Origin: Alentia gelatinosa
Taxonomy: Eukaryota; Annelida; Polychaeta; Phyllodocida; Polynoidae
Assembly (NCBI GenBank): GCA_950022655.1
Contig: OX465584.1
Span: forward strand, 4,535,694-4,599,693
Length of the DNA: 64,000 bases
Direction: 5' to 3'
In this document: positions 34,097 through 45,692 of the stretch, one piece after another
Layout: each line of letters starts with the position of its first letter
Position numbering within the stretch: the first letter of the stretch is position 1
Position numbers and translations under genes: made by a program
The notes under the pieces: model-generated
Database searches by the model: none
The model's input: the letters and a program-made list of their open reading frames with translations, nothing else
Told to the model about the DNA's origin: nothing

Positions 34097-34970
34097 AAAC
34101 TAAAACTGACAAGCGCGTGGCGACTTTAGATCGTCTGATTTTATCACATTGCACAATTCGGCACCACTTGACGACTATTGGACACGCTCTGGTGCCCCTG
34201 ACTATTTCAAGCGGGCTTGAATACAGGTGTTGCCGTTCAGCGCCGCCTAACGGCCCACTGTCTAGTTACACGGCCGCTCGGACAAACTATTCAATTGCCG
34301 CGGTATTCATATAGAGACATACAGCAATCACACCGAAGTGTGAACGGTGGGTGTGGTTGCAGGAGTGTTGTTTTTTGACAGATTAAATTGTTGGAACAAA
34401 CAAGGGTATTGTACCAACGAGTCTGGGCTGTCTCGACTTCATAGTTGATAATTATCTTGGTTTGAACATGGAAAAAGATAAGCATATAATAGCTAGGCCT
34501 GCCAATGTATTATTGTGTATTCAGTTTCGGTGTCCCTGTGTTATCTAAGCTATATCTAAAGTATCATTGAGGTGATATCCATGTATGATACATCAAATTG
34601 TAGCTGGAGTACCATAGAATACAATGCAATCACTGTTATTTCCCTGGAAAAAATGTACACAGGTGTTATGAACGTATTACGCTCATACACTCAGTGGTCC
34701 CATGCTAAAGTATACGTTTCCAGGTGAATATTTGGCTTCAGCTGTGGCGTAACTAAGCAGATAAGCTGCGACACCGGCCAGTGGAAAAAGACCTCTTGGT
34801 CATCTACACAGGCGGTGTTTCTGTGAAAACTCATAGTCGTCAGTGTAAACGCTCAGGCATAGTCTGAGGATGAAGACTTTTGCGGTGGACATTGCCACTG
34901 CCTGACTACTATTGGTTGACAATCTACAGTCGCCACATATTTAGTCGTCTAGTGTAAACGCCGGGTAGAT
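34097..34970. repeat. S-family MITE pieces around unique sequence
   Basis: GCGACTTTAGATCGTCTGA at 34119 and the end AATCTACAGTCGCC...GTCGTCTAGTGTAAACGC at 34920-34966 bracket ordinary sequence. No credible gene. Confidence 0.4.
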
Positions 34971-35036
34971 GTGACGCCTAAACCAGGCAGTCAAATCTCC
35001 CCAGGACAACAGCCACATTTCTATTCTAGAATATTA

Positions 35037-35275
35037 ATAAACAATATTGTCTGGTTTCAGATACAAGCGGCCGTATACTCCGAAGAGTTGTAGCTCAGTA
35101 GTTTCTGAGCGTATGCGAGGATGTTGCATAGAGTCAACTCCATGGAGCATACGACTGCTTTTACCTGAAACCAGTATATATTTCATCTATTATCCACCTT
35201 TTTTGGACAAGTGGCTTGTTGATATCAGGTTCGTTATAGTTATGCACTTTTTGCATACGCACTTTTTATCCGTAT
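35037..35275 (+). mobile_element. HT family II, copy 5
   Basis: ACAATATTGTCTGGTTTCAG head, arms CCGTATACTCCGAAGAG and CTCCATGGAGCATACG, then CTATTATCCACC and a tail that decays. Confidence 0.6.
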
Positions 35276-35904
35276 TGTACACATTTGAAATGTATATGAA
35301 ATATACGCCATACGCCTTACGAGATGTTATATAGACTATCAGCGTGCTGCAAAAACTATTTGCAGTGAAATGGGGAAACACTTCACTCTCACCGATTATA
35401 TAGACCGCATTAGTCCTGACGTCATCATTGGGATTCCCCACCTACCACGTGGCATTTTGGTGCCAAACAAGTCTAAACTCCGCGAAGCACCGCATACACG
35501 ATGTATCGGCGCTCGTGTCCTGTTGTCAATGAACGAATGTTTTCAGTTATAAACGAGCAAAGATAAAGATAGTTGAGAATGTATTTAGCAGGAAACATAT
35601 TTTTGAGCTGATCTTTGACTGGCAGATTGGTAAAGTTGTTGGTAAGACTAAAATCAGAACCATGTTCGATTTCATAACACTGGTGCCAACCTTGCACTAT
35701 CAAGTCTCAATAACTGTCAAGTTGTTATTTGAATATTTGAAAGTGTGACAACACTAATGCATTCGACCATGAGAAAGTTATCCCTTTGGTACATCTTTTT
35801 TAGTGCCACAGTAGAGTTTGATATACTGTAGAATTGAAAAATTTGAGATGTCTAGGATCGCTGACTGCTTCACTTATGAGGGGATATTCCAATGTTTGGC
35901 ACCA
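35276..35904. other. No gene seen
   Basis: No recognisable repeat or gene. Confidence 0.3.
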
Positions 35905-36600
35905 GAATGTAGGGAAACCCCGCTCTCGGCAGGTCAAATGACGTCACACTAATGCGGTCTATGGTATGGTATGGTAATGCGTTCGATGGCCTTTTACCTA
36001 CTATATCTAAAACGTTAGAATTTCCGACATATCCGCCTGGAGTTGGTCCCGCACATAGAGACAGAGTGCACCAGACATAGGCATGGAGATTGAAGAGCCA
36101 CGAGAGTGAGATTCTCGTGTAGTACTAAACTATATAACCTGCTACTCTTTTTTGTATTTCTATACTCAGACATACGTTTTCTCTTATGATTCATTTCGAG
36201 CCATGCCAAAATTAAAGTTTAGTATTGTGGTTTTCTAATCTACTTTTCTCGTGAGAAACCAATGAGATCTCAACTTTTGCCGGTAGCTCTTTCCAAAGTC
36301 CGCTGATTCCCTCCCCCCCCCCCCCCCCCCCCCACCACCACCACACTAAGTATTTGGCACTTTCGAACCAACGAGCACTGTGGAGCAGTCGCAAAAGTGT
36401 TGGCATGGGAATCCAAGTATCGGGAGTTCGAGCCCCAACCTTGGCGATCCAACTTCTCAATTTTTCTGTATTCTTTCCCCTTTGTCTCAGCGAGCTGTAT
36501 GGTGCATAAATGTTTATTTCTTTTAATTTTGTAATCACTTTCCCTTTCACATACACTAGGACTAAAAGACACAGGTCAACGACGAAGTCGCTAGTAAGAT
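35905..36600. repeat. Dispersed repeat with tRNA-like SINE fragment and poly-C
   Basis: The left part matches 180-560. At 36360-36450, GAGCACTGTGGAGCAGTCGC and GGGAGTTCGAGCCCCAACC look like box A and box B of a tRNA-derived SINE. A ~20-nt C run followed by (CCA)n lies at 36309-36345. The overlapping ORFs are readings of the SINE. Confidence 0.45.
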
Positions 36601-36751
36601 AACTAAAAAATCGATACCGTTTTCGTGGGTCAACGGAAACGAGCTTTCAGTGTCAGGGGACAGGAGCACTTTAGTTCAGTCTCCAGTTGGTCTCTATCAA
36701 CAACAACAAACGACACCTCTTCTTTGTGACTCTGGGTTCAAAATTTATTCC

Positions 36752-36960
36752 TAATGTCCAATGCACATCTACCGATTCGAGGTTGAAGGATTAGTTCCCG
36801 AATCGTATAGGAGTCAGGGAACTTGTCTCAGGAATAATGCACATCTGGTTGACCAACAAGCGGCCATCACAGCGGGATGCTGGAGAGGGGGTGGTGGGAG
36901 TTAGTTCTAAGCAAATCAGTCTACACTTACCGACAGAGATACGATTATATAAATCTGCAC
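36752..36960. mobile_element. AGGCC MITE family Q fragment
   Basis: TAATGTCCAATGCACATCTACC, GTATAGGAGTCAGGGAACTTG and CCAACAAGCGGCCATCACAG as in the 44400 region. Confidence 0.5.
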
Positions 36961-37006
36961 CAAACAACTGAAATACAATTTCTTGTGCTGGAGACACACC
37001 AAGCGA

Positions 37007-37395
37007 GTAAACGACGGTTTTGTGTACAGGTGGCCGTAAACTACGAGAGGGATGACGCGTAGTAATACACGAGCGCTAACGATTATATTACGAGGTCAAC
37101 CACGAGTGGTTTACAGAGCTGGTTGTCCTCATAACCATCGTTTTTTGCATTTATTACCCATCTTTTGAAATAGATTATACACAGTAATGTCAATTAAAGG
37201 ATATAACAATAGGGACTATTTCTTTGCTCTATAGCACAAACAGACTATTTTTCCGTATACCATGGCCTTGAGGCCGTATACCACAGATTTGAATCCGTAT
37301 ACCACAGTTATGATATCTGAGAGGGTTTTATGTAATGGGGAGTGGTTTACTGAGTCTCCATACATCTTCAATGGGGACTTTATATACGATGGATA
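37007..37395 (+). mobile_element. HT family I, copy 3
   Basis: Head 37007-37148 followed by ATTTATTACCCATC and the family tail ending TATACGATGGATAATAC. Confidence 0.65.
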
Positions 37396-37639
37396 ATACA
37401 GAATTGTGTAGCCAAGTAACAAATAACAAATACTGCCTACGTGATATGAAGCACTGTGAACTTACTACGCCGTTTCCCCAGACAACTGTCTGGTATCGAG
37501 ATCGATATACTATTGTCTCCATTGATACTCAATGACTGGCCTACTCTGCAGTATCAGTGTGAGTGAGATAAGAATTTGTAACTAGTTTAAGGAGGGAGCC
37601 GACCGTAACGATACTCAGAGCGATGATTTATGACCCGCC

Positions 37640-37900
37640 TAAAGGGGCTCTTCCATCTGGCCGAATTTTCAGACGAATTATGATTCTGACAGTGTCTGAT
37701 TTACTATTCGGGTACCATCGGTGTAATGGAACACCATAACCCGGTGAGATCGGTGCCGTCTGCCACCGTCGGCCACCGTCGGCCACCATCGGCCACCATC
37801 GGTCACCGTCGGCCGCCGTCGGCCGCCATGTTCCATACGTCCGACGCAGGCCGATCCTAGTACACCCGTTTTCCGTTAGGTGTTTTTACTGGTGGTGCCC
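37640..37900. repeat. MITE with a 10-bp tandem block
   Basis: CCGTCGGCCA repeats about seven times in register at 37754-37828, inside an element starting CCTAAAGGGGCTCTTCCATC that resembles 15867. Confidence 0.55.
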
Positions 37901-38280
37901 TCTGGTGCCCAATGCCTATCCTGTGACCTTGACCTCTGGTTTGTATACTCCAAGTGATTATTCCAAGTAAGGTGGTGTATTGAGACAAATAAAGGTTGTG
38001 TATCATGGTTTTTCTGTAAAAGAAAATAGGATTCTTACTGTAATCCAGTCATATTACAGTCTACAGGGCCAGAACTGTGGAACTCAGGCAGGTTTGCAAT
38101 CTGGTGAAGATTTCTTACATGTTCGGATACTATCGGCTTGGTGTCAGAATCAAAACAGAAGATACCAGATGATGCCAGGGTGCCATAATTCAAAAATGAT
38201 CAACAAATGATTTGTTCTGATGTCTCCAGAATAAGGCCGACGATGAGATAAATGCCATCGTCCTGATGTAACAGGCTCTT
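37901..38280. other. No gene seen
   Basis: No repeat-family or coding signal. Confidence 0.3.
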
Positions 38281-38640
38281 AATACAAAGTATCCATAGCA
38301 AACATATGTGTATCTACATACCCGGAGCATACAGATATATCCACCTAATACAAAGTGTCCATAGAAAACACATGGGCAGCGTGTATCTACATACCCGGAG
38401 CATACAGGTATGTCCACCTAATACAAAGGGTCCATAGAAAACACATGGGCACCATGTATCTACATACCCGAAGCATACAGATATGTCCATCTAATACAAA
38501 GTGTCCATAGAAAACACATAGGGAATGTGTATGGACATACCTAGCGCATACAGATATTTATTATCCACCTAATACAAAGTGTCCATAGAAAACACATAGG
38601 GCGTTTGTATGGACATACCCGGCGCATACGGATATATTGT
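38281..38640. repeat. Array of ~73-bp units built from an HT-II tail end
   Basis: AATACAAAG starts units at 38281, 38347, 38420, 38493 and 38571. Each contains GTCCATAGAAAACACATGGG and CATACCCGGAGCATACAG. The same sequence is the single-copy far end of HT family II tails. Minus ORFs across it are repeats. Confidence 0.8.
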
Positions 38641-38895
38641 ATGCTCCGGGTGGCGCATACGGAAAAATAGTGCGTATGGAAAAATAGTGCATAGCTAAAA
38701 CGAACTGATATTGACATGCCACTTGTCCAGAAAAGGTGGATAATAAATACAATATAGACTGGTTTCAGATACAAGCGGTTGTATGCTCCTCGGAGTTGAC
38801 TCTCCGCAATATCCTCGCATACGCTCGGACATTACTACGCATCAACTCCTCGGAGCATACGGCCGCTTGTATCTGAAACCAGTCAATATTGTGTA
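38560..38895 (-). mobile_element. HT family II, copy 6 (inverted, complete)
   Basis: TTTATTATCCACCTAATAC opens the tail, which runs to AAAAGGTGGATAATAAATAC, then the head with TTGTATGCTCCTCGGAG and CTCCTCGGAGCATACGGCC arms ending CCAGTCAATATTGTG. Confidence 0.7.
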
Positions 38896-39118
38896 TGTCC
38901 ACCTAATACAAAGGGTCCATAGAAAACACATGGGCACCATGTATCTACATACCCGAAGCATACAGATATGTCCATCTAATACAAAGTGTCCATAGAAAAC
39001 ACATAGGGAATGTGTATGGACATACCTGGCGCATACAGATATCTATTATCCACCTAATACAAAGTGTCCATAGAAAACGCATCGGCAGCGTGTATCTACA
39101 TACCCGGAGCATAAACAT
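38893..39118. repeat. Second block of the ~73-bp units, near-identical to 38408-38600
   Basis: Units at 38905, 38978 and 39056. For about 180 bp from 38893 it matches 38408 onward with only a few differences, far closer than other repeat pairs here. Confidence 0.8.
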
Positions 39119-39316
39119 ATGTTGTATGCTCCAGGCTGCAAAAGCCGGCGCATACGAAAAAATAGTGCATATGAACAAATAGTGCATACCTAAATGAACT
39201 GAAAATCAGTACCCCACTTGTCAGGAAAAGGTGGATGATAAATACAATATACACTGGTTTCAGATAAGCGGTCGTATACTCCTCGAAATTGCCTCTGCGC
39301 AATATCGTCGCATACT
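39119..39316 (-). mobile_element. HT family II, copy 7 (inverted, head truncated)
   Basis: Tail with GCATACGAAAAAATAGTGC and AAAAGGTGGATGATAAATAC, then half a head that stops at 39316 where HT-VIII begins. Confidence 0.6.
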
Positions 39317-39616
39317 ATCGTAAAACTGGATGAGTTTTAATCTTGGCCAACGTATGTCACCACTGGAGTTTGGCAAAGTGATCTCACGAGGTGAAGCCGA
39401 GTGAAGTCCGGAGCCCAAACTGAAGGAGTGGCATGCTGCGGCCAAGATTAGAACTAATTAGGTTTTGATTTTATCCTACCCTGTCTCCTCCATTTTGATA
39501 TATTAAGTGATAACAATTCTTTATGCTACTAGTGGCATATAAAACTCCGTATGCCAGTCAGCGTGGCATACGGAAACTCGATGCTAAACCTATGGGATTT
39601 TATATTAGTGGTAGGA
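39317..39616 (+). mobile_element. HT family VIII, copy 1
   Basis: Head: CTGGATGAGTTTTAATCTTGG against CCAAGATTAGAACTAATTAGG, centre CACGAGGTGAAGCCGAGTG. Tail: TTTATCCTACCCTGTCTCC to GTGGTAGGATAAA. Confidence 0.65.
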
Positions 39617-39990
39617 TAAACTCGGATATTACTACGTGTCAACTCTTAGGAGCGTATGACCGCTTGTATCTGAAACCAGTTAATATTGTGTATTTATTAT
39701 CCACCTATTACTGAGTCGCCAAAGAGCATGTACGGGGCACATGTGATTAGATAACAGGAGATTCTGACCACCCAGAATCTCCATTTGGAAATCCCGAAAA
39801 ATAGTCTCATCTATAATGGGTTCAAATCATCATGCACTTCGAAAATTTTTGATTTAATCTCCATTTTATTCGTAATTAATTATGAAAATGATGATCGTAT
39901 TTACCATTAGAAACCACGTTTATTAATTTTTCTGCATGCTTCAAACACGAAAAATTGGAGAAATATATCAATAGTGTGAAGCTACACTGA
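39617..39990 (+). mobile_element. HT-II half head followed by HT-III-like tail
   Basis: 39617-39695 is only the right half of a family II palindrome. TTTATTATCCACCTATTAC then leads into sequence resembling 23490-23640 inverted-repeat tail words (CAGAATCTCC, GGAGATTC, AAAAATAGTC). Confidence 0.5.
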
Positions 39991-40577
39991 ACTGAAAAAG
40001 TGAACGGACGTTTGATGTGGTGCTACAAAGCATTTATTCGTCAAGTTCGTTTGTTCTCTTTTTTCTCCTAATATGAACCACCTGCAATTGCTATAATTAT
40101 AGTGTCTGCATTATAGATTAATTTGAATTGAAATTCAATTGTCCAAATAAATTTTAGTACAGGTAAAACGATATTTTTGAGCGCTCTTGAACTTTGAAAA
40201 TCAAGCGTCTGCCTCACAATATCCACTAATAACTTATTTATATTGGTTTTAAATGAATGTCAAGACGAAATTGATTAATGTCACTTTTTCAAAATAGATA
40301 ACTGATGAAAATCTTTCGTTTAAAAGTAGTCCTTGTGACAAGTTCTAGTGCTAGTAACATAAGTTCAGTTTCGTATATTTTGTTCTATTCGGCCCAAATA
40401 TTTGCAACTAAATGTGATATCTGGTCTATCGTTTGATACAAAAACCAAACGGAATTTCTGAGGAAAGAATAATAGTAACCTATTTGAATTTGGGAATGAA
40501 ATAATCCAGAGAAATAGGTGATATTGGTCAGCAAGCCAGCCCACAATGCAGTTACATGGTTGGCAGTACTGGGCTTA
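39991..40577. other. No gene seen
   Basis: AT-rich, nothing recognisable. Confidence 0.3.
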
Positions 40578-40653
<76 letters not shown>

Positions 40654-40836
40654 GTGTAGGTGTAGGTGTAGGTGTAGGTGTAGGTGTAGGTGTAGGTGTA
40701 GGTGTAGGTGCAGGTGTAGGTGTAGGTGTAGGTGTAGGTGTAGGTGTAGGTGTAGGTGTAGGTGTAGGTGTAGGTGTAGGTGTAGGTGCAGGTGCAGGTG
40801 TAGGTGTAGGTGTAGGTGTAGGTGTAGGTGTAGGTG
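40578..40836. repeat. Compound microsatellite: (TG)n then (GGTGTA)n
   Basis: About 36 TG units to 40650, then about 30 hexamers GGTGTA with scattered GGTGCA variants. The three ~100-codon ORFs across it (all HL, GV or CR repeats) are artefacts. Confidence 0.95.
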
Positions 40837-41056
40837 AAAATAGGTTAAATAGGAATTGTACATTCTGTGGGCGAAGCATGGCGTGTTCCACTGGCCGACA
40901 AACACGGAACAGATTAATTGAGTTCTCCTAAAGTTAGTTGGTGGTAGCCAAATACTGCACTTCGGTATCTAAAAATCGGTGAGGGTACCTTGTATGCCTT
41001 GCTTCTGCCGCATTTAAAAGGTCCATACCGACAAAACTGTCCGCCAAACACAATGA

Positions 41057-41588
41057 CTACCTGTCCGTCTATCTGTATGCCTGTCTGTCTGTCCGTATGC
41101 CTGTCTATCTCTCTGTTTGCCTGTCTATTTGTATATCTCTCTGCCTGTCTATTTGTCTGTCTCTCTGCCTGTCTATCTGTCCGTCTATCTGTCTGTCTCC
41201 TGTCTGTCTCTCTGCCTCTCCACCTGTCTGTCTCTCTGTCTGTCTGCCTGTCTGTCTCTTTGTCTGTCTGTCTGCCTGTCTACCTGCCATCTCTCTGTAT
41301 GCCTGTCTCTCTGTCTGTCTGCCTCTCTACCTGTCTGTCCATCTATCTGTCTGCATGTCTGCCTGTCCATCACTCTTTAAGCTGGTCTGTCTGCCTGTCT
41401 CTCTTCCTGTCTGTCTGCCTGTCTACCTGTCTGTCTCTCTGTCTGCCTGTCTCTCTATCTGCCTGTCTTTCTACCTGTCTGTCTCTCTGTCTGTCTACCT
41501 GTCTGTCTACCTGTCTGTCTGCCTGTCTACCTGTCTGTCTCTCTGTCTGCCTGTCTATCTGTCTGTCTACCATTCTCTCTCCCTGTGC
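41057..41588. repeat. (CTGT/CTGC)n tetranucleotide microsatellite, ~530 bp
   Basis: Interrupted CTGTCTGTCTGCCTGTCTAC-type repeat. The 206-codon ORFs are readings of a 4-bp repeat in three frames. Confidence 0.95.
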
Positions 41589-42105
41589 GTGTGTCTCAAA
41601 CGACACATGATAAATTTTCCAGTTTTGAATCTGATTATTTGTATCATTATGGACGGATATAACTCTATTCATCGTCATTTCCTCAATGATTTGAAAAAAA
41701 CCCACAGTTATGAGATTTAAATCTATTAAATAAGAAGAGGGTTAGTTTGCAGATTTGGGAGGGATAATGATACGAATAAAGCAAGCCCTATTTCTCCAGA
41801 TACCTATTGTAACAGGTGCTTCCCGATGGTTTCATTATGACTGGGAGGAAAAGGGCAGGGACCGCCCCTCAGTCTCCTCAGAGTTGTAAGAATTTGCAGA
41901 TAAGGGAACTATTTATAACACTGAATTCCTGTCACTTATAGTCTGATTTATACCGTTTTGGCGATCCAGGGGGTTCACAATACTATTGATGAGAGTATTT
42001 TACAATCCAAGATACATCTGGAGTGGCCCGGCCCTGTCCGCTAATGTGTGATAACTACGTTCTTAGATCTCCAAGACGTGGATTGACACTTGGGAGTAAT
42101 ACGAG
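41589..42105. other. No gene seen
   Basis: No feature found. Confidence 0.3.
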
Positions 42106-42260
42106 AAAACATGGTTACTGAGGCCGTAGGGATGAGCGTTTGAGGTCTTTTGTATTGCATAGAATACGCCCCTACGCCGGCGGTGGAGGGGCATATTTAT
42201 GTTACCACAGGCCAAGAATGGCATCCCTATTGCTCAGTCACTGCGTTTTCTTATCAACGC
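42106..42260. mobile_element. HT family VII head, copy 1 (eroded)
   Basis: ATGGTTACTGAGGCCGTAGG and CTACGCCGGCGG, then CTCAGTCACTGCGTTTTCTTAT. The left arm is better kept in copy 2 at 42852. Confidence 0.5.
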
Positions 42261-42299
42261 GAAAAACAACGCGAAAAAACGCCATTTTATTCACTTTTA

Positions 42300-42606
42300 A
42301 TGCCCAAGTCACACTGGCGTAAATTTTGGCATTTCTTCTACGTATTTGAATTGGTGGGGACCACGTATTAGCTACAGATTTGGAACGTATCTGTTTGCTT
42401 TGCTTTAACGTTTTAGTACGCTTCTCAACGTTCATCAATGCTTATTTACGCTTCTGTACGTACTGTGGCGTTTTTCGGTGCATTTCGACTTTCCTTTACG
42501 TATCTCCGTGTTTTGCGGCATATTTTGACATTTCAAAATGCGTAGAAGAACGCAGACGTGCGCACACGGAAAAATACCGTTTTTTACGCCAGTGTGACTG
42601 GGGCAT
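42300..42606. mobile_element. MITE with ATGCCCAAGTCACACTGGCG ends
   Basis: The left end ATGCCCAAGTCACACTGGCG and the right end, inverted, ATGCCCCAGTCACACTGGCG. The inside is rich in TTTACG/ACGTA words. Length 307 bp. Confidence 0.75.
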
Positions 42607-42851
42607 AAGTCATCGATTCATAGCACTTTCACTATGTTCATCTCAGTGAGCCCGAACATTATTTATACTTCACCCCTAGTGCTCAGCAGGTAGTATTTCC
42701 TAGGCGTTTGGCCACAGATATTCAAGTTGCACCTGACCATATGACTATCGAGCCGGGCATCCAGCAGCGCCGACCGATTATGTGTTCGCCTTATGTACAA
42801 CAATTGTCAGTTGTTTTATGAAAACAAAAGGAGAACTATTTTCTTCCATCA

Positions 42852-43010
42852 TTATGAGAAAACGGGGTTACTGAGCCCGTATAGGTAGCCGTTCGAGGTC
42901 ATTTGATGAAAAAATACGGCCCGATGCCGTAGGCGGGGGGCCGTATTTTTTCATGAAATGACCGAGAACGGGCACTGTACGGGCTCAGTCACTACGTTTT
43001 CTTATTACTA
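42852..43010. mobile_element. HT family VII head, copy 2
   Basis: AAACGGGGTTACTGAGCCCG pairs with CGGGCTCAGTCACTACGTTT; TCATTTGATGAAAAAATACGG pairs around GCCGTAGGCGG. TTATTACTATATACCTCC follows. Confidence 0.65.
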
Positions 43011-43082
43011 TATACCTCCTACTCGTTTAAAAAAACCGTTTTATGAATTTTTCTGCTCCACGAAATGCCACTGATTTTCACT

Positions 43083-43262
43083 ACGGCCCGCTGTCACGGC
43101 AGGCGTTATTAATACCACACCCCTATCAGCGGGCAGTATTTCATAAACGTTCGCTCACAGGTATATAGTAATAGGTGGTATAGCACCACTGACTGACTTT
43201 AATACCACCTGACGACTCTCAGCTGTCAATGCCTAGAACTCGTCTAGTGTAAAGCGGAATGC
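43083..43262. repeat. AGGCC-type and S-family MITE fragments
   Basis: CGGCCCGCTGTCACGGCAGG, CAGCGGGCAGTATTTC, then CACCTGACGACTCTCAGCTG and TCGTCTAGTGTAAAGCG. Confidence 0.45.
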
Positions 43263-43287
43263 ACACTGTACGATTCAGTTTCTAAAG

Positions 43288-43602
43288 CCCAATGCCCATC
43301 TACCGATTTCGGAACATTCATGTACCTTTGTCGGCGACAAACGGACAGTAATTTGTCTCAGCCAAGGCATCCTAACGGAGTCGGCCGTAGTCGGTAGATG
43401 TAGGACAGCTAGGTAAGGGTCAGCCACTGATTCGTAGACAGATTTTCTTAGGACTAATATCCACCACCCCATCTCCTTAATGTCCACAGATCGAGCGAAG
43501 AGTTACGTAATTTGCCTGCGACAAGTTCACCGACTCCTATACGATTTGCAAACTAATCGCTCAACCCTGAATCGGTAGATGGGCATCAGGCTTTAGGACT
43601 AA
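43288..43602. mobile_element. AGGCC MITE family Q
   Basis: AAAGCCCAATGCCCATCTACC to CGGTAGATGGGCATCAGGCTTT, with GTCGGCGACAAACGG and CACCGACTCCTATACGA inside. Confidence 0.65.
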
Positions 43603-43719
43603 GTCCAATTGTCCTAAAAGCTTCTCGTAGCTTATCTCAGGTAATTTGCACAGAGCGTGGAGCATCACAGCGGGATAGAGGAGGGGGGGGGGTGGTGGTA
43701 GGAGTCCTTCCTAAAGGCC

Positions 43720-43990
43720 TGAACCCACTGTGCGATTTTTGTTCCTTTCCCTGCGATATTTGGTCCCCCAAAATCGCATCGCACAGTTGGTTCAGCCTTG
43801 CGGTTTCCGGCCCTGCGATTCCGGTACCACCCCCCGTGGAAGGTGCATTTTGTACCTTGGAGGGACCCGGAATCGCATGCGATAAATTCCAAACATGTGT
43901 GAAATTATCCCTGCGATTTTGTTCCTAGACCCCCGTACCCCCCGTGGAGAGGGTCGTCGGCCGCCTGTCCCCAAATCACAGGGTAGCCCT
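43720..43990. mobile_element. AGGCC MITE, GCGATT family
   Basis: CTAAAGGCCTGAACCCACTG at the left. TGCGATTTT/AATCGCA words recur in both orientations, with CCCCCCGTGGA twice. The right end is not resolved. The plus and minus ORFs here are repeat readings. Confidence 0.5.
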
Positions 43991-44264
43991 GACCAACGAG
44001 GAAAAAAGGTTTTGCTGCAATTCCAGACCCCAGTAGGTCGATGGTCCAATCAGGTCTCTGGTTTTGATCACGTGGTGTCAACAACAACACTGCCACGCGC
44101 CTACCATTGAAGGAATTGCTATTATGGGAAATAATAGTTATTTGATAATAGTCATAATTATTCAAGACATATTTATCCAGGTTTTTCTCTGACTTTGAGA
44201 TTTTATCAGTGAGATTTTTTCACATAAGTAACCTGAAAACCTGTTTTGATGTCTCTTTTCAAGA

Positions 44265-44348
44265 CACACATATAAATATATATATATGTGTATATATATA
44301 TATGATATAAGTTGTATATATACATATATATATATACACACACACATG
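44265..44348. repeat. TA/TG/CA microsatellite
   Basis: ATATATATATGTG...ATACACACACAC runs; ORFs across it are artefacts. Confidence 0.85.
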
Positions 44349-44511
44349 CACATGCCGATAGAGTACTGAACGAATAGTTGCTAAATGTTAAACCTGGGGT
44401 GGAGCTAGTCTCAGGCAAAATGCACTTCCCATCGACCAACAAGCGGCCATCACAGCGGGATACAGGAGAGGGGTGGTGGAAGTTAGTCCTAAGCAGATCC
44501 GTCTACACTTA

Positions 44512-44930
44512 AGGCCAATGCCCATCTACCGATTTCGGAACATTTATGTACGTTTGTCGGCGACAAACGCAGGGTAATTTTTCTCAGGCGAGGTATCCTA
44601 ACGGAGTCGATAGATGTAGGACAGCTAGGCAAGGCTACCCAGCGATTAGTGAACCACCTCCTTCAGACGTCCTTTTGTCGCCGACATGTTGTGGTTTTTG
44701 CCCTCCCCCAGCGATTAGTGGACCATACACCGATTTTATTAGTGTGGGTATATATTTCGGTAGATGTAGACTGATTTCCTTAGGACTAATACCCACCAGC
44801 CCCTCTCCTCGAGGGCCGCGGGTCGAGCGAGGGTTACGTAATTTGCCTGCGACAAGGTGACCGACTCCTATACGATTTGGGAACTAATCGTTCAACCCTA
44901 AATCTGTAGATGGGTATCCGGCTTTACTGA
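44512..44930. mobile_element. AGGCC MITE family Q, long copy
   Basis: AAGGCCAATGCCCATCTACC at the left and GTAGATGGGTATCCGGCTTTA at the right; the CGCCGACAT and GCGATTAGTGGACCA blocks are internal. Confidence 0.6.
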
Positions 44931-44966
44931 CAGAGATACGATTTCCTACCCTTCCGACTGCGTTAA

Positions 44967-45331
44967 CCCATTCAGGACGAAAATGCCTGCAGGCATTATG
45001 TACAGGGGGGCGAAAATGCCTACAGGCATTATGAACCCAGGGGGCGAGGATGCCTACAGGCATTCATGATATATTCAGGCATTTTCTAATCAATGAAAGA
45101 CAAATTTTAAGAGTTTGTGTAAAATATGGAAAGATATGTGTGGAAATAGATTTTGTATACTGTTTCAAAAAAAAATTGAACTGTCACAAAAAAGAAGTTC
45201 TCTAAGTCACATGACAAGTTGAACTTTCCTGAATGCCTCAAGTCATTCTCGCCCCCCCAGAGACATACAACCCAGGGGCATCCTGGCCCCTGTAGCTACT
45301 GGTACCGACCAACCTGCTCGCCTGGAAAGGG
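44967..45331. mobile_element. piggyBac-like MITE
   Basis: TTAA at 44963-44966 and 45332-45335 flank ends CCCATTCAGGACGA and, inverted, CCCTTTCCAGGCGAG. Three ATGCCTrCAGGCATT palindromes lie near the left end. Confidence 0.65.
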
Positions 45332-45335
45332 TTAA

Positions 45336-45443
45336 GATACAATCACAACCCTCCCCCCCCCCCCCCAATCGTTCGTTAACTCGGCCACTGGGGGCATTAT
45401 TCAGTGAGTCCACTGTCTTCGTTTGCACTGACCCCCCATAGGG
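45336..45443. other. C-tract upstream of candidate promoter
   Basis: A ~15-nt C run at 45352-45366, then CATTATTCAGTGAGTCC. The 104-codon minus ORF crossing 45243-45557 has no family features. Confidence 0.3.
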
Positions 45444-45540
45444 TATATAAGCAGCAGATGTCCACTCAGGACTCACTTCCCATCCAGACACTGAGGCGTC
45501 AACATCTCCAGGCAGCTGAGCATTACCACCACTACAATGA
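45444..45540 (+). promoter_or_regulatory. Candidate TATA + Inr core promoter
   Basis: TATATAA at 45444-45450 is followed 31 nt later by TCACTTC (45473-45479), an initiator-type YYANWYY with its A at 45475. This is the usual TATA-to-start spacing. About 60 nt of C/A-rich leader leads to ACAATGA at 45537, but that frame closes after 16 codons and no donor is evident before a MITE at 45693. It could be a relic or a non-coding start. Confidence 0.3.
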
Positions 45541-45692
45541 GGAGGCTGGAACACCATAGGACTTTAGGCTACACAGGCCTTTACTGAGGATAGGGCCTCT
45601 CCAGAAGCTACAATCACCCCAGCACTGGAGGAACAGAGATTGATAGCTGCTACCACTATATCCCGCTACTTTGGATCATCTCTATCCACAAG

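Noticed and set aside
40385..40931. ORFs of 93-168 codons on both strands
   Set aside because: They read (TG)n and (GGTGTA)n microsatellites in every frame.
40990..41720. 206-207-codon ORFs, the longest in the window
   Set aside because: Pure readings of a CTGT/CTGC tetranucleotide repeat; all three frames give serine/cysteine/leucine repeats.
45243..45557. 104-codon minus ORF
   Set aside because: It overlaps a piggyBac-like end and a C-tract; glycine-rich part is the C-tract.
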